Assembly (NCBI RefSeq): GCF_036227105.1
Contig: NZ_CP109434.1
Coordinates: 2,732,001-2,796,000, forward strand
Direction of reading: 5' to 3'
From: Amycolatopsis sp. NBC_01488
GTDB lineage: Bacteria; Actinomycetota; Actinomycetes; Mycobacteriales; Pseudonocardiaceae
Length of the DNA: 64,000 nt
Below the pieces are notes generated by a model. It saw only the letters and a list, made by a program, of their open reading frames with translations. It was not told where the DNA came from and made no database searches. Position numbers and translations under genes: made by a program. Shown piece after piece: positions 1 through 7,942 of this stretch. Position 1 is the stretch's first letter. The number at the start of each line of letters is the position of its first letter.

Positions 1-1
1 C

Positions 2-604
2 ATCGACGCCAAAGCGCTCGCCCTCCTCGGGGTGCTCTCGGCAGTCAATGCCGGACTGCGGCCGCTCGGGGCCGGGACCGGTGGGATCGAGCTGGTGTTC
101 TTCCTGCTCGTGCTCGCCGGGCGGGTGTTCGGGCCGGGCTTCGGGTTCGTGCTCGGCTCGACGTCGCTGTTCACGAGCGCGCTGCTCACCGCCGGCGTCG
201 GGCCGTGGCTGCCGTTCCAGATGCTCGCGTCCTCGCTCATCGGGCTCGGTGCCGGGCTGCTGCCGCGGAAACCGCGGGGGAAGGCGGAGATCGTCCTGCT
301 CGTGGCGTATGGCGTCTTCGCGGCCTACTTCTTCGGGCTCCTCATGAGCCTGTGGTCGTGGCCGTTCCTCGCCAGCGCCGACACCCAGCTCGCGTTCGTG
401 GCCGGTGCGCCGTTGCTGGACAACCTGCACCGGTTCGCGGTGTTCACCGTCCTGACTTCGACGCTCGGCTGGGACACCGGCCGCGCGATCACGAACGCGG
501 TCGCGATCGTCCTGCTCGGGCCGGCCGTCCTGGCGGTGCTGAGGCGCGCCGCCAGGCGGGCCGCGTTCGATGCGCCCGTGCGGTTCGACGAGACTCAGCT
601 GTAG
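2..604 (+). CDS. ECF-type transporter S component (5' partial)
   Basis: Open at the left edge, so the true start lies outside the window. The visible 200 residues are a polytopic membrane protein with about five hydrophobic segments, Gly/Leu-rich, and fit the substrate-binding (S) subunits of energy-coupling-factor vitamin importers. These bind the vitamin in the membrane and dock onto a T/ATPase module. The substrate cannot be read from sequence. The end overlaps the tail of the convergent dehydrogenase gene by 10 bp. ATPase and T subunits would be expected just upstream. Family call is from overall pattern, moderately sure. Confidence 0.65.
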   Translation: MDAKALALLGVLSAVNAGLRPLGAGTGGIELVFFLLVLAGRVFGPGFGFVLGSTSLFTSALLTAGVGPWLPFQMLASSLIGLGAGLLPRKPRGKAEIVLLVAYGVFAAYFFGLLMSLWSWPFLASADTQLAFVAGAPLLDNLHRFAVFTVLTSTLGWDTGRAITNAVAIVLLGPAVLAVLRRAARRAAFDAPVRFDETQL

Positions 605-1449
605 GAGTAGAAGCCCCGGCCGGACTTTTTGCCCAGCAGGCCCGCGTCCACCATGCGCAGCAGCAACGGCGGCGACGAGTACAGCGGCTCCTTGAACTCC
701 GCGTACATCGAGTCCGCGATGGCCTTGATCGTGTCCAGCCCGATCAGGTCCGACAACCTGAGCGGCCCCATCGGGTGGGCGGTGCCCAGCTCCATGCCGC
801 GGTCGATGTCCTCCGCCGACGCGAAGCCCGACTCGATCATGCGGATCGCCGAAAGGAGGTACGGCACCAGCAGCGAGTTCACGATGAACCCGGCGCGGTC
901 CTGGGAACGGATGACCGTCTTGCCCAGCGCCGTGGTCGCGTGCTCCTCCGCGCGGCGGGCCGTCTCCTCGCTGGTCAGCAGCGAGGGCACCAGCTCCACC
1001 AGCGGCAGCACCGGCACCGGGTTGAAGAAGTGGATGCCGACCACCTGCTGCGGCCGGCTCGTCGCCATGCCCAGCTTCATGATCGGGATCGACGACGTGT
1101 TGGACGCGAACAGCGCGTCCTCCGCCTCGACGATCTTGTCGAGCTGGCGGAAGACGTCGACCTTCGCCTGCTCCTGCTCGAGGATCGCCTCGACGACCAG
1201 TTCGCGGTCGGCGAACTCGGCGATGTCCGTCGTGAAGCGGAGACGGCTCAGCGCCGCGTCGGCGTCCTCCGGGGAGAGCTTGCCGTTCTTGACGCCGCGT
1301 TGCAGCGACTTCTCGATCCGGGCCTTGCCCGCGTCGAGCGCCGGCTGGTTCACCTCGGTGACCACGACGTCCAATCCGGACCGCGCGTGCACCTCGGCGA
1401 TGCCGGACCCCATGAGGCCCGCCCCGACGACTCCAACCCGACTTACCAC
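595..1449 (-). CDS. 3-hydroxybutyryl-CoA dehydrogenase family protein
   Basis: NAD-dependent oxidation of (S)-3-hydroxyacyl-CoA, cytosolic (short-chain beta-oxidation, butyrate or phenylacetate catabolism). The N-terminal Rossmann fold shows GAGLMG at residues 9-14. The SNTSS stretch (116-120) and HFFNP (140-144) carry the family's catalytic Ser and His. The C-terminal half is the all-helical dimer domain ending in the usual GKKSGRGFY motif. At 284 residues it is a stand-alone enzyme of normal length, not a FadB fusion. Start is GTG behind a GGAG-type ribosome site. No other beta-oxidation gene adjoins it, so the physiological substrate is open. Confidence 0.93.
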   Translation of the reverse strand: MVSRVGVVGAGLMGSGIAEVHARSGLDVVVTEVNQPALDAGKARIEKSLQRGVKNGKLSPEDADAALSRLRFTTDIAEFADRELVVEAILEQEQAKVDVFRQLDKIVEAEDALFASNTSSIPIMKLGMATSRPQQVVGIHFFNPVPVLPLVELVPSLLTSEETARRAEEHATTALGKTVIRSQDRAGFIVNSLLVPYLLSAIRMIESGFASAEDIDRGMELGTAHPMGPLRLSDLIGLDTIKAIADSMYAEFKEPLYSSPPLLLRMVDAGLLGKKSGRGFYSYS

Positions 1450-1569
1450 CGGCTCACTCCTTCATCCGCTTCGCAGACCCGCGCTCTTGACACGATTGTG
1501 GGCAGCACGCAGCACGCGAGGGCGGTCGCCGGATGTGTCCCGGCTACGCCCTCGCGCGGTTACGCGTGC

Positions 1570-1758
1570 TCAACGACGGTACTCGTCGTACCCGTCGTCG
1601 TACGGGTCTTGATCATCGCTGTCGGACTCCTCGTGGTGGACACTGGAGGAGTTACTCGACAGCTCGCGCTGCAAAGCATCGAAGTCGGTCTCGTGCGAGC
1701 TGTACTTGAGCTCGCGCGCCACCTTCGTCTGCTTGGCCTTAGCCCGGCCGCGCCCCAT
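1570..1758 (-). CDS. DUF3073 family small protein
   Basis: A 62-residue cytosolic protein opening with a basic MGRGRAKAKQTK segment and closing with an acidic Ser/Asp/Tyr-rich tail, the shape of the DUF3073 family found throughout Actinobacteria. Function unknown. In mycobacteria the homologue (Rv0810c) lies beside purM; here purM is not next to it. I chose the internal ATG because a GAGGGGG purine run sits about 8 nt upstream and the conserved family N-terminus starts exactly there. A longer reading from upstream would add an unconserved low-complexity segment. Confidence 0.9.
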   Translation of the reverse strand: MGRGRAKAKQTKVARELKYSSHETDFDALQRELSSNSSSVHHEESDSDDQDPYDDGYDEYRR

Positions 1759-1965
1759 GGCTCGACCCCCTCGCACAGGGGCGGGGCGGCCGGGGGAATC
1801 GGCGGCCCCGCATCGTCTCGACAATTCTTTCCTGCTCACACCGTACCGTGTCCGGGGGGTTCGATGCGACGTGGCACGGTGTGCCGGTGGTGACAGTGTC
1901 CGCCGGACACCGGTTACCGGCCGGTCGGTGGCGATCGGTGCAGGTAGGCGTGCCACGATCTACTC

Positions 1966-2862
1966 GTGCTCCGTCCCTTCGTGGCCTACTTGCGGGTGTA
2001 CGAACCCCTGCTCGCCCTGGGCGACCCGCCGGACGAACGGCTGCGTGCGGCCGTCGCGGCGGCCAAGCTCCGGCCGACGGACGCGGGCGCGCGCGAGCAG
2101 GCCATGTGGCTCAAGTCACAGGTTGCCGCGCCACGGCGGCTGCTGCCCGCCGAGCTCGCCGACGGACGTCCCGCGCCGAGCCTGCAGACCGACGTCCTGG
2201 TGCTCGCCGCCGAAGACGTGCCGGACGGCAAGGGCGAGCACGGGCCGTTCGTCTGCCCGCTCGAACTGCGGGCCCGGTCGGCCGCCGCGCTGGTCACCTT
2301 CCTCGGCGACGCGCACCCGGCGCTGAAGAACGTCGTCCTCGACGAGGGCGGCTTCACCCAGGAGTCGATCCGCGCGCGGACGAAGTCGGCGATGGCCGAC
2401 CTGAGCACGTCGGCGTCGCACACGCTGTCGACGACCTGGACCGTCCCGCTGCCGTGGTTCGTGCTGATCGACCCGGACGAGCGTCGGCTGGTGCTCGGCA
2501 GCGGCCGCGACGACCCGAAGCGCGAGCTCTCGTGGCGCACCACCCTCGCCGACGCGCAGCACCGGGCCCGCGAGGCCGGCGAGCTGCTGGAGCAGACGTT
2601 CGGGGATTCGGGCCCGGGACGCGTGCTGTTCGAGACGCGCCGCTGGCTGGACAACTTCCACGCGGACTCGGTGGTCGAGCTCGACTACGGCGGGCTGGTG
2701 CAGTTGTTCGCGGACCCGATCCTGGAGTCCGACAACACCGCGGACGAGGTGCACGACATCCTGGACGCCCTGCGCTCGGGCAACGTCGAGGAGCTGGCGG
2801 AGCTGTTCTCCGACCTGCGCGAGTTCTGGGGCGACCTGGCAGCGAAGGAAAGCTCGAACTAG
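1966..2862 (+). CDS. conserved actinobacterial hypothetical protein
   Basis: 298 residues, soluble, no signal peptide or membrane span. Visible parts are a helical N-terminus (about 1-60) and a mixed alpha/beta core with a WTVPLPWFVLIDPDER stretch near residue 165. An acidic helical C-terminus follows, with a repeated ELAELF/LREFW heptad-like pattern. I do not recognise a catalytic motif. It starts with GTG, divergent from the DUF3073 gene across about 200 bp that must hold both promoters. Composition matches its neighbours, so it looks like resident core. Function not assignable. Confidence 0.75.
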   Translation: MLRPFVAYLRVYEPLLALGDPPDERLRAAVAAAKLRPTDAGAREQAMWLKSQVAAPRRLLPAELADGRPAPSLQTDVLVLAAEDVPDGKGEHGPFVCPLELRARSAAALVTFLGDAHPALKNVVLDEGGFTQESIRARTKSAMADLSTSASHTLSTTWTVPLPWFVLIDPDERRLVLGSGRDDPKRELSWRTTLADAQHRAREAGELLEQTFGDSGPGRVLFETRRWLDNFHADSVVELDYGGLVQLFADPILESDNTADEVHDILDALRSGNVEELAELFSDLREFWGDLAAKESSN

Positions 2863-2928
2863 CCGGGGCGACGCTTTCCGTCCCCGAAACTGTCGGTGCG
2901 TACCGATAGCGTGGAAAACGGGGGCTGC

Positions 2929-3864
2929 TCAGCCGCGCAGCTCCGGCACTCGCACTTCGCCCACCGGGCGCCCGCCGCCGAGCACCGAGCCGAGGGCCAG
3001 ACCCTCGAGCCCCGCAACGTCCACGCCCAAGTACCGCAACGCCTCGACCACCAGTGGCGCGCAGGCCCGCTTGTTGCCGTCGTCGATCTTCATCGCCGCC
3101 GCGAAGCCGTCCGGGAGCGCGAACGCGTGGACGCCCTCCGCGCCGCCCTTGGACACCAGACCGTCCACGGCGGACATCAGCTCCGTGTTCTCGCGGCCCG
3201 TTCCCGCGACCAGCCACGGGTGCGCGTGCATCGCGGTCGCCACGGAATGCTCCGGTCCGGACGAGGCGAGCGCCACCCGCCCGAACGCGCGGGCCAGCCC
3301 GGTCAGGGAGAACGCGAACAGCGGCGCGCCGCAGCCGTCGACACCCGTGTGGGCGATCGGCTCGCCGGTCAGCTCGGACACCGCCGACGCGATCGCCTGC
3401 TGCAGCGGATGGTCCGGGGCCTCGTACCCCGAGGTCGGCCGGCCCGCGCGGACGCACGTCGTCAGCATCGCCGTGTGCTTGCCCGAGCAGTTCATCATCA
3501 CGCGCCGCGGCTCGGCGGCGTCGCGCATGCTCGGGACGTGCAGCGGGAAGTCGGGTGGGCACGCCAGGTCGTCTTCCTGAAGTCCGGCCGCGGCGAGCAG
3601 CTCGAGGACTTGCTTCACGTGACCCGGCTCGCCGGAGTGCGACGCGCACGCCAGGGCGAGGTCTTCGCCGGTGAAGTCCAGGCCCGCGCGGAGCATCCCG
3701 ACGGCCTGCAGCGGCTTGTTCGACGAGCGCGGGAAGAACGGCGAGGTGACGTCGCCGAGGGCGAGGCGGGCGTCACCTTCGGGGCCGGTGATCACGAGCG
3801 CGCCGCGGTGGACGCTTTCGACGAAACCGGATCGGACGACTTCGGCGAGGACCGGGTTCGTCAC
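2929..3864 (-). CDS. asparaginase (L-asparaginase II/AnsA-like family)
   Basis: Predicted to hydrolyse L-asparagine to aspartate and ammonia. The 311 residues match the actinobacterial/rhizobial family (Pfam Asparaginase_II), unrelated to the E. coli type. Conserved blocks are PFFPRSSNKPLQ near residue 45, ASHSGEPGH near 115, NCSGKHTAML near 155 and GVDGCGAPLF near 210. No signal peptide, so cytosolic. Its start overlaps the rsiG stop by 4 bp (ATGA), so the two are translationally coupled. A link between asparagine catabolism and a developmental anti-sigma factor is unexplained and may just be shared transcription. Confidence 0.92.
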   Translation of the reverse strand: MTNPVLAEVVRSGFVESVHRGALVITGPEGDARLALGDVTSPFFPRSSNKPLQAVGMLRAGLDFTGEDLALACASHSGEPGHVKQVLELLAAAGLQEDDLACPPDFPLHVPSMRDAAEPRRVMMNCSGKHTAMLTTCVRAGRPTSGYEAPDHPLQQAIASAVSELTGEPIAHTGVDGCGAPLFAFSLTGLARAFGRVALASSGPEHSVATAMHAHPWLVAGTGRENTELMSAVDGLVSKGGAEGVHAFALPDGFAAAMKIDDGNKRACAPLVVEALRYLGVDVAGLEGLALGSVLGGGRPVGEVRVPELRG

Positions 3865-4427
3865 TGCTCGCCGCGCCCGCCTTCGTTCTCCAGCAGTTCG
3901 TCCACAGTGGCCGAACCCTGCTGGTAGCGCTTCGCGATCTCCGCGTTCAGCGTGTCCATCACGCCTTGGACCTCGCGCCGGAAGGAGGACACCGACAGCT
4001 CCTCGCTGGCGTAGGTGTCCAAAGCGGAGGCGAGCTTCTCGTCCGTCAAGGACTCGACGTCGGTCAGGTCGGTGTCGCCGATCAGGGCTTCGGCGTGCCG
4101 CCGGTGCTCGCCGGCGCGCGACGGTTCGAGCTGCTGGTGGCGCCCGGAACCCGCGGCCGGGCCCAGCGCGTTGTCCGCCAGGATCGTGGCCAGCTGGTCG
4201 ACGATGCTCGACTCGCCGCCCGAGCTGCGCCGCGCCTGCTCGGCTCGGACGATGTCGATCCGGGCGTGCAGGAGACGGCGCAGGTAGGACAGATCCGTCT
4301 CTTCCTGCGCGGCTTCGTCGCGCCGCTCGCGCAGCACCTTCAGCGGCAGTTCACCCAGGCCGCTGAGGTACCCCGGGCCGAGCACGCGGTCGATCCGCCG
4401 CCTGCCGCCGGGCCGCACTTCGATCAC
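3861..4427 (-). CDS. rsiG: RsiG-family c-di-GMP-responsive anti-sigma factor
   Basis: Likely cytosolic anti-sigma factor of WhiG, the sporulation sigma factor. In Streptomyces RsiG binds WhiG only when loaded with c-di-GMP. The 188-residue protein has two helices that each fit the ligand motif E-x3-S-x2-R-x3-Q-x3-D. Copy one is E43, S47, R50, H54 (His in place of Gln), D58. Copy two is E143, S147, R150, Q154, D158, a perfect match. The linker is low complexity. I chose GTG because the conserved IEVRPGG segment begins there and TAAACT lies 5 nt upstream, suggesting a leaderless mRNA. An upstream extension has no family character. Overlaps the asparaginase gene. Confidence 0.88.
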   Translation of the reverse strand: MIEVRPGGRRRIDRVLGPGYLSGLGELPLKVLRERRDEAAQEETDLSYLRRLLHARIDIVRAEQARRSSGGESSIVDQLATILADNALGPAAGSGRHQQLEPSRAGEHRRHAEALIGDTDLTDVESLTDEKLASALDTYASEELSVSSFRREVQGVMDTLNAEIAKRYQQGSATVDELLENEGGRGEQ

Positions 4428-4476
4428 AGCGCAGTTTATCCCGGTTGAGCGTGATCTCGCTGTCAGGGGCTTTCCT

Positions 4477-5607
4477 TCAGCCACGAAGTTGCGCTGCCGC
4501 CGCACGGCCGGGGGCGGGCTGCTCGGACGGGACGGAATCCGGGTCGATCGCGGCTTGGACGAGGTTGTCCTCGGACCCGGCCAGCAGCTCGGCACCGACC
4601 GGCGTCGAGCGCTTGACCAGCGCCAACGCGATCGGCCCCAGCTCGTGGTGCTGGATCACGGTGCCGATCCGGCCGACGGTCCGGCCGTCGAGCAGCACCG
4701 GGTCGCCGGGTTCGGGCGTGACCTCGGGCGAACCGTCCAGGTGGAGCAGGACGAGGTTGCGCGGCGGGCGTCCCACGTTGTGGACCTTCGACACCGTCTC
4801 CTGGCCGCGGTAGCAGCCCTTCGCGACGTGCGCGGCCGAGCCGACCCAGCCCACCTCGTGCGGAATCGTGCGGTCGTCGGTGTCGATGCCCAGCCGCGGC
4901 CGCAGCGACTCGACGCGCAGGGCGTCGAACACCCAGCTGCCGGCCGCGCGGGCGCCCGCGTCGGTGAGCCGCTTCCACCAGTCCAGCAGCGCGGCCCGCG
5001 GCACCGCCAGGTCGACGCTGTTCCGGCCCGGCCACGGCATCCGCCGCGCGAAGCCGCCACCCGGGAGCGCCGAGACCGCGTACGGCTCCGGGCCGACCTC
5101 GGCACCGGCCGCGCTCAGCACGCGTTCGGCGTCCGGGCCGAGCACGGTGAGCAACGCGAGCTCGCCGGTCGCGTCGCGGATGTCCACCTTGGACCAGAAC
5201 TTCATGGCTTCGAGGTACTCGCGCAGCGTCTGGGGGCCGCCCTTGGGGAGCGCGCTGGTCACGCTCGTGCCGGGGTCGGTGTCGAGGTACACGGTGCCGT
5301 CGAGGTGCGCGAGCACCATGTGCGTCTCGACGCGGCCCTGGCTGTCCAGCACCAGCGCTTCGGTGCCTGAACCTTCGGCCAGCTCGGTCACGTGCTGCGA
5401 GATCACCAGGTGCAGCCACGACAACCGCTCTTCGCCGGTGACGGCGAGGAACTCGCGGTGCGAGCGGTCGATCACGACCACCCCGCGCGCGGCCGTGCGC
5501 TGCTCCGCGAAGGGGTCTCCCCAATGCCAAGAGATACCGGCTTCGGCATGATCGTCGGGGGCGGGGATCGATCCGGGCACGTCCAGCAGTGGCGAGCGGT
5601 ACGGCAT
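4477..5607 (-). CDS. ygfZ: folate-binding YgfZ/Caf17-like protein
   Basis: 376-residue relative of the glycine-cleavage T-protein that acts in Fe-S cluster assembly or repair, using folate, in the cytosol. The diagnostic K-G-C-Y-x-G-Q-E signature is present as KGCYRGQETV about 250 residues in, followed by the beta-barrel C-terminal domain. The ATG preceding PYRSPLLDV is chosen. A TAGGCT hexamer 7 nt upstream suggests leaderless translation, and the codons further upstream are promoter DNA. It is divergent from the class IV aminotransferase, the same pairing as mycobacterial Rv0811c/Rv0812. Confidence 0.92.
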   Translation of the reverse strand: MPYRSPLLDVPGSIPAPDDHAEAGISWHWGDPFAEQRTAARGVVVIDRSHREFLAVTGEERLSWLHLVISQHVTELAEGSGTEALVLDSQGRVETHMVLAHLDGTVYLDTDPGTSVTSALPKGGPQTLREYLEAMKFWSKVDIRDATGELALLTVLGPDAERVLSAAGAEVGPEPYAVSALPGGGFARRMPWPGRNSVDLAVPRAALLDWWKRLTDAGARAAGSWVFDALRVESLRPRLGIDTDDRTIPHEVGWVGSAAHVAKGCYRGQETVSKVHNVGRPPRNLVLLHLDGSPEVTPEPGDPVLLDGRTVGRIGTVIQHHELGPIALALVKRSTPVGAELLAGSEDNLVQAAIDPDSVPSEQPAPGRAAAAQLRG

Positions 5608-5742
5608 ACCGCCCAGCCTAGGTGAGTGCCAATCCGGCCAAAAGTAGGCCGACACCCACGTGCGGTACGCAACCGTTATCGCAAAGCCGTTCGGCCGTGG
5701 CTGTGGTCGGATTGGCACCGGCCGGCGCAGTACCGTGTCGGC
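5608..5742. promoter_or_regulatory. divergent promoter region with 11-bp inverted repeat
   Basis: The 135-bp gap between ygfZ and the aminotransferase carries GTGCCAATCCG at 5626-5636 and its exact reverse complement CGGATTGGCAC at 5708-5718. Each arm therefore points the same way relative to its own gene and lies 18-24 bp from its start codon. Each gene also has a TANNNT hexamer 6-7 nt before ATG (TAGGCT on minus, TACCGT on plus). I read this as a mirrored pair of leaderless promoters with a shared upstream element or operator; the binding factor is unknown. Confidence 0.55.
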
Positions 5743-6591
5743 ATGCGCGTGCTCGTCTTCCTCGACGGAACCCCGGCCGACCCCGACACCGCCCAGATCA
5801 AGGTCGACGACCTCGGCCTGCTACGCGGCGACGGCGTCTTCGAGACGATCCTGGTCGTCGACGGCAGGCCCCGCGAACTGCGCCCGCACCTCCAGCGGCT
5901 GGCCCGCTCGGCGGCGATGCTCGACCTCCCCGAGCCCGACCTCGCCGCGTGGGAGAGCGTCGTCACGCAGGTGCTCGAGCGGTGGACCGGCAGCCGCGAA
6001 ATGACGCTGAAACTCGTGTACACCAGGGGTTCCGACGGTGATCCGGCCGCCGCGCCGACCGGGTTCGCGCTCGGCTCGGAGGTTCCGCCGTCGATCTTGA
6101 AGGCACGCGCCGAAGGCGTCGCCGCGATCACCCTCGACCGCGGTTTCCCGCCGGACCTCGCCGAGCGCGCGCCCTGGCTGCTGCTCGGCGCGAAGCCGTT
6201 GTCGTACGCGGTGAACATGGCCGCGGTGCGCGAGGCCAGGCGCCGCGGTGCCGAAGATGTGATTTTCACCGCCGCCGACGGTTCGGTCTTCGAAGGGCCG
6301 ACGTCGACCGTGGTGCTCGCCAAGGGCCGCACGCTCTACACACCGCCGTCGAGCATCGGCATCCTCCCCGGCACGACGCAGGCCGCGCTGTTCCGCGGCG
6401 CGGAGAAGGCCGGCTGGGTGGTCAAGGTGGAGCCGCTGACCGTGCGTGACCTCGTCGAGGGTGACGGCGTCTTCATGGCGTCGAGCGTGCGCAAGCTGAC
6501 CCGGGTGCACACGCTGGACGGCGAACGGCTGCCCGACTCCTCGGCGGCGTACGCCGAGCTCGTGGCCGCCTACGAGGCCGAGTACGCCTGA
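5743..6591 (+). CDS. aminotransferase class IV (aminodeoxychorismate lyase-like)
   Basis: PLP enzyme of fold type IV, 282 residues. The Schiff-base lysine is K151 in LLGAKPLSY. The cofactor loop VFEGPTSTV and the phosphate-binding SIGILPGTT segment are present. The best guess is conversion of aminodeoxychorismate to p-aminobenzoate (folate pathway). The mycobacterial counterpart Rv0812 is also discussed as a D-amino-acid/branched-chain transaminase, so substrate is not settled. Pairing with the folate-using YgfZ supports a folate role. Start is the ATG with TACCGT 6 nt upstream. Tail overlaps the convergent hypothetical gene by 22 bp. Confidence 0.85.
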   Translation: MRVLVFLDGTPADPDTAQIKVDDLGLLRGDGVFETILVVDGRPRELRPHLQRLARSAAMLDLPEPDLAAWESVVTQVLERWTGSREMTLKLVYTRGSDGDPAAAPTGFALGSEVPPSILKARAEGVAAITLDRGFPPDLAERAPWLLLGAKPLSYAVNMAAVREARRRGAEDVIFTAADGSVFEGPTSTVVLAKGRTLYTPPSSIGILPGTTQAALFRGAEKAGWVVKVEPLTVRDLVEGDGVFMASSVRKLTRVHTLDGERLPDSSAAYAELVAAYEAEYA

Positions 6592-6995
6592 CCGAGGCTG
6601 ATCCGGACGACGGCGGGAGCGACCTCTTCGGCGCGGTAGGCGGCGATCTTGTGGTGGCCGTCGATGATCAGCTCGCGGTCGCCGTCGGCCAGCACGACCG
6701 CGACCGGGCGGTGGCCGGTGCGGATGGCGGTCCGGTAGTAACCGACGCGGGCCTCGTCGGACGGCGGCCAGACGTCGGTCGGGGTGAGCAGCTGGTCGTC
6801 GGGAAGCCGTTCCGGGCCGGTGACGTGGTAGTCGCCGTCGACGAGCAGGTCGAGGACCGGGCCGAGCGTGGTGGCGAGCGGGCGGCGCAGCTGACCGGTG
6901 GCCAGGGCGATGCGCAGCGACTGCGGCAGCTCCGCCCGCGCCCGCGTGTTCACGTCGAGGAAACCCGTGCCACCGCTGATCGTCACCTGTTCCAC
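6570..6995 (-). CDS. hypothetical protein with ParB-like DGHHK motif
   Basis: About 141 residues, soluble. The C-terminal part contains ELIIDGHHKIAAY, resembling the (I/V)-D-G-H-H-(R/K)-x-x-A motif of ParB/sulfiredoxin-fold proteins. The N-terminal half (ISGGTGFLDVNTRARAEL) has no match I know. No helix-turn-helix domain is present, so it is not a chromosome-partitioning ParB. The start is uncertain: GTG is chosen because upstream codons have no family character and run towards the pxpC gene. It overlaps the convergent aminotransferase end. Function unknown. Confidence 0.5.
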   Translation of the reverse strand: MEQVTISGGTGFLDVNTRARAELPQSLRIALATGQLRRPLATTLGPVLDLLVDGDYHVTGPERLPDDQLLTPTDVWPPSDEARVGYYRTAIRTGHRPVAVVLADGDRELIIDGHHKIAAYRAEEVAPAVVRISLGQAYSAS

Positions 6996-7093
6996 GCCTA
7001 TCAGGACGGGTGACGGCGCGACATGGTTCCAGCTCTCACGCGGACGGGTGCACCGGGTGATCGGGGTCTCACCCGCGTGGCGGTACGCCTTGG

Positions 7094-7942
7094 TCAGGAC
7101 GGCCGGAACCGGATACGGGTACCCGGCCGGGCCTGCGCGAGCGCGCTCAGCGCGGCCGGCCGCACGACGGCCGCGACGGGGTACCCGCCCGTGGTCGGGT
7201 GGTCGGCGAGGAACACCACCGGCAGCCCGTTGGGCGGCACCTGGATCGCGCCGGTGAGGACGCCTTCGCTGGGCAGTTCGCCGTCGATCGAGCGGCGCAA
7301 CGGGGTCCCGTCCAGGCGCAGGCCGACGCGGTTGGACTCCGCCGTGACCGTCCACCACGCCGACAGACCGCGGGCCGGGTCGTCGAGCCAGTCGTCGCGG
7401 GGGCCGAGCGTCACCGGGACGACCAGGTTCGCCGGCGCCGCCGCCGGGACGACGACGTCCGCGCCCGCCGGGATCCCGGCCGGGGCGCCGAGCGGCAGCA
7501 CGTCACCGGCTTCCAGTGGCGCGGGGCCGATGCCGGACAGGACGTCGCGCGAGCGGCTGCCCAGCACTTCTTCGACGGCGATCCCGCCGGAGACCGCGAG
7601 ATAGCAGCGCAGGCCGGTCGTGGGCGTGCCGACCGACAAAGTCTGGCCGGCTCGCACCACCACCGGCACGTGGGAGCCGAACGGACGGCCGTCGACGGCC
7701 ACCGGGACCGCCGGGCCGGTGACCGCCACCGTCGCCGAGGCCGTGAGCCGCACCTCGATGCCGCCCAGCAGGGCTTCGATGCCGGCGGCCGGCGGAGTGT
7801 TGCCGACCAGCCGGTTCGCCAGCCGCAGTGACACGGTGTCCAGCGCGCCGGACGGCGCCACGCCGAGGTGCGCGTAGCCGGGCCGCCCCAGGTCCTCGAC
7901 CAGCGCGTACCGCCCGGGGTCGAGGACCTCGAGCGACCTCAT
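7094..7942 (-). CDS. pxpC: 5-oxoprolinase subunit PxpC / KipA-type carboxyltransferase domain protein
   Basis: 282 residues of the biotin-dependent carboxyltransferase AHS2/KipA family. With PxpA and PxpB it hydrolyses 5-oxoproline (pyroglutamate) to glutamate with ATP. Typical blocks are EDLGRPGYAHLGVAPSGALD at the N-terminus, LRCYLAVSGGI in the middle and FLADHPTTGGYPV near the end. The start codon overlaps the pxpB stop (ATGA), so the pair is translated together. pxpA (LamB/YcsF) is not in this window; it may lie elsewhere or the pair may have another substrate. Confidence 0.9.
   Translation of the reverse strand: MRSLEVLDPGRYALVEDLGRPGYAHLGVAPSGALDTVSLRLANRLVGNTPPAAGIEALLGGIEVRLTASATVAVTGPAVPVAVDGRPFGSHVPVVVRAGQTLSVGTPTTGLRCYLAVSGGIAVEEVLGSRSRDVLSGIGPAPLEAGDVLPLGAPAGIPAGADVVVPAAAPANLVVPVTLGPRDDWLDDPARGLSAWWTVTAESNRVGLRLDGTPLRRSIDGELPSEGVLTGAIQVPPNGLPVVFLADHPTTGGYPVAAVVRPAALSALAQARPGTRIRFRPS

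Noticed and set aside
5626..5718. TTGGCAC in the ygfZ/aminotransferase gap as a sigma-54 -24 element
   Set aside because: No TGC -12 partner at the right spacing, and actinobacteria lack sigma-54.
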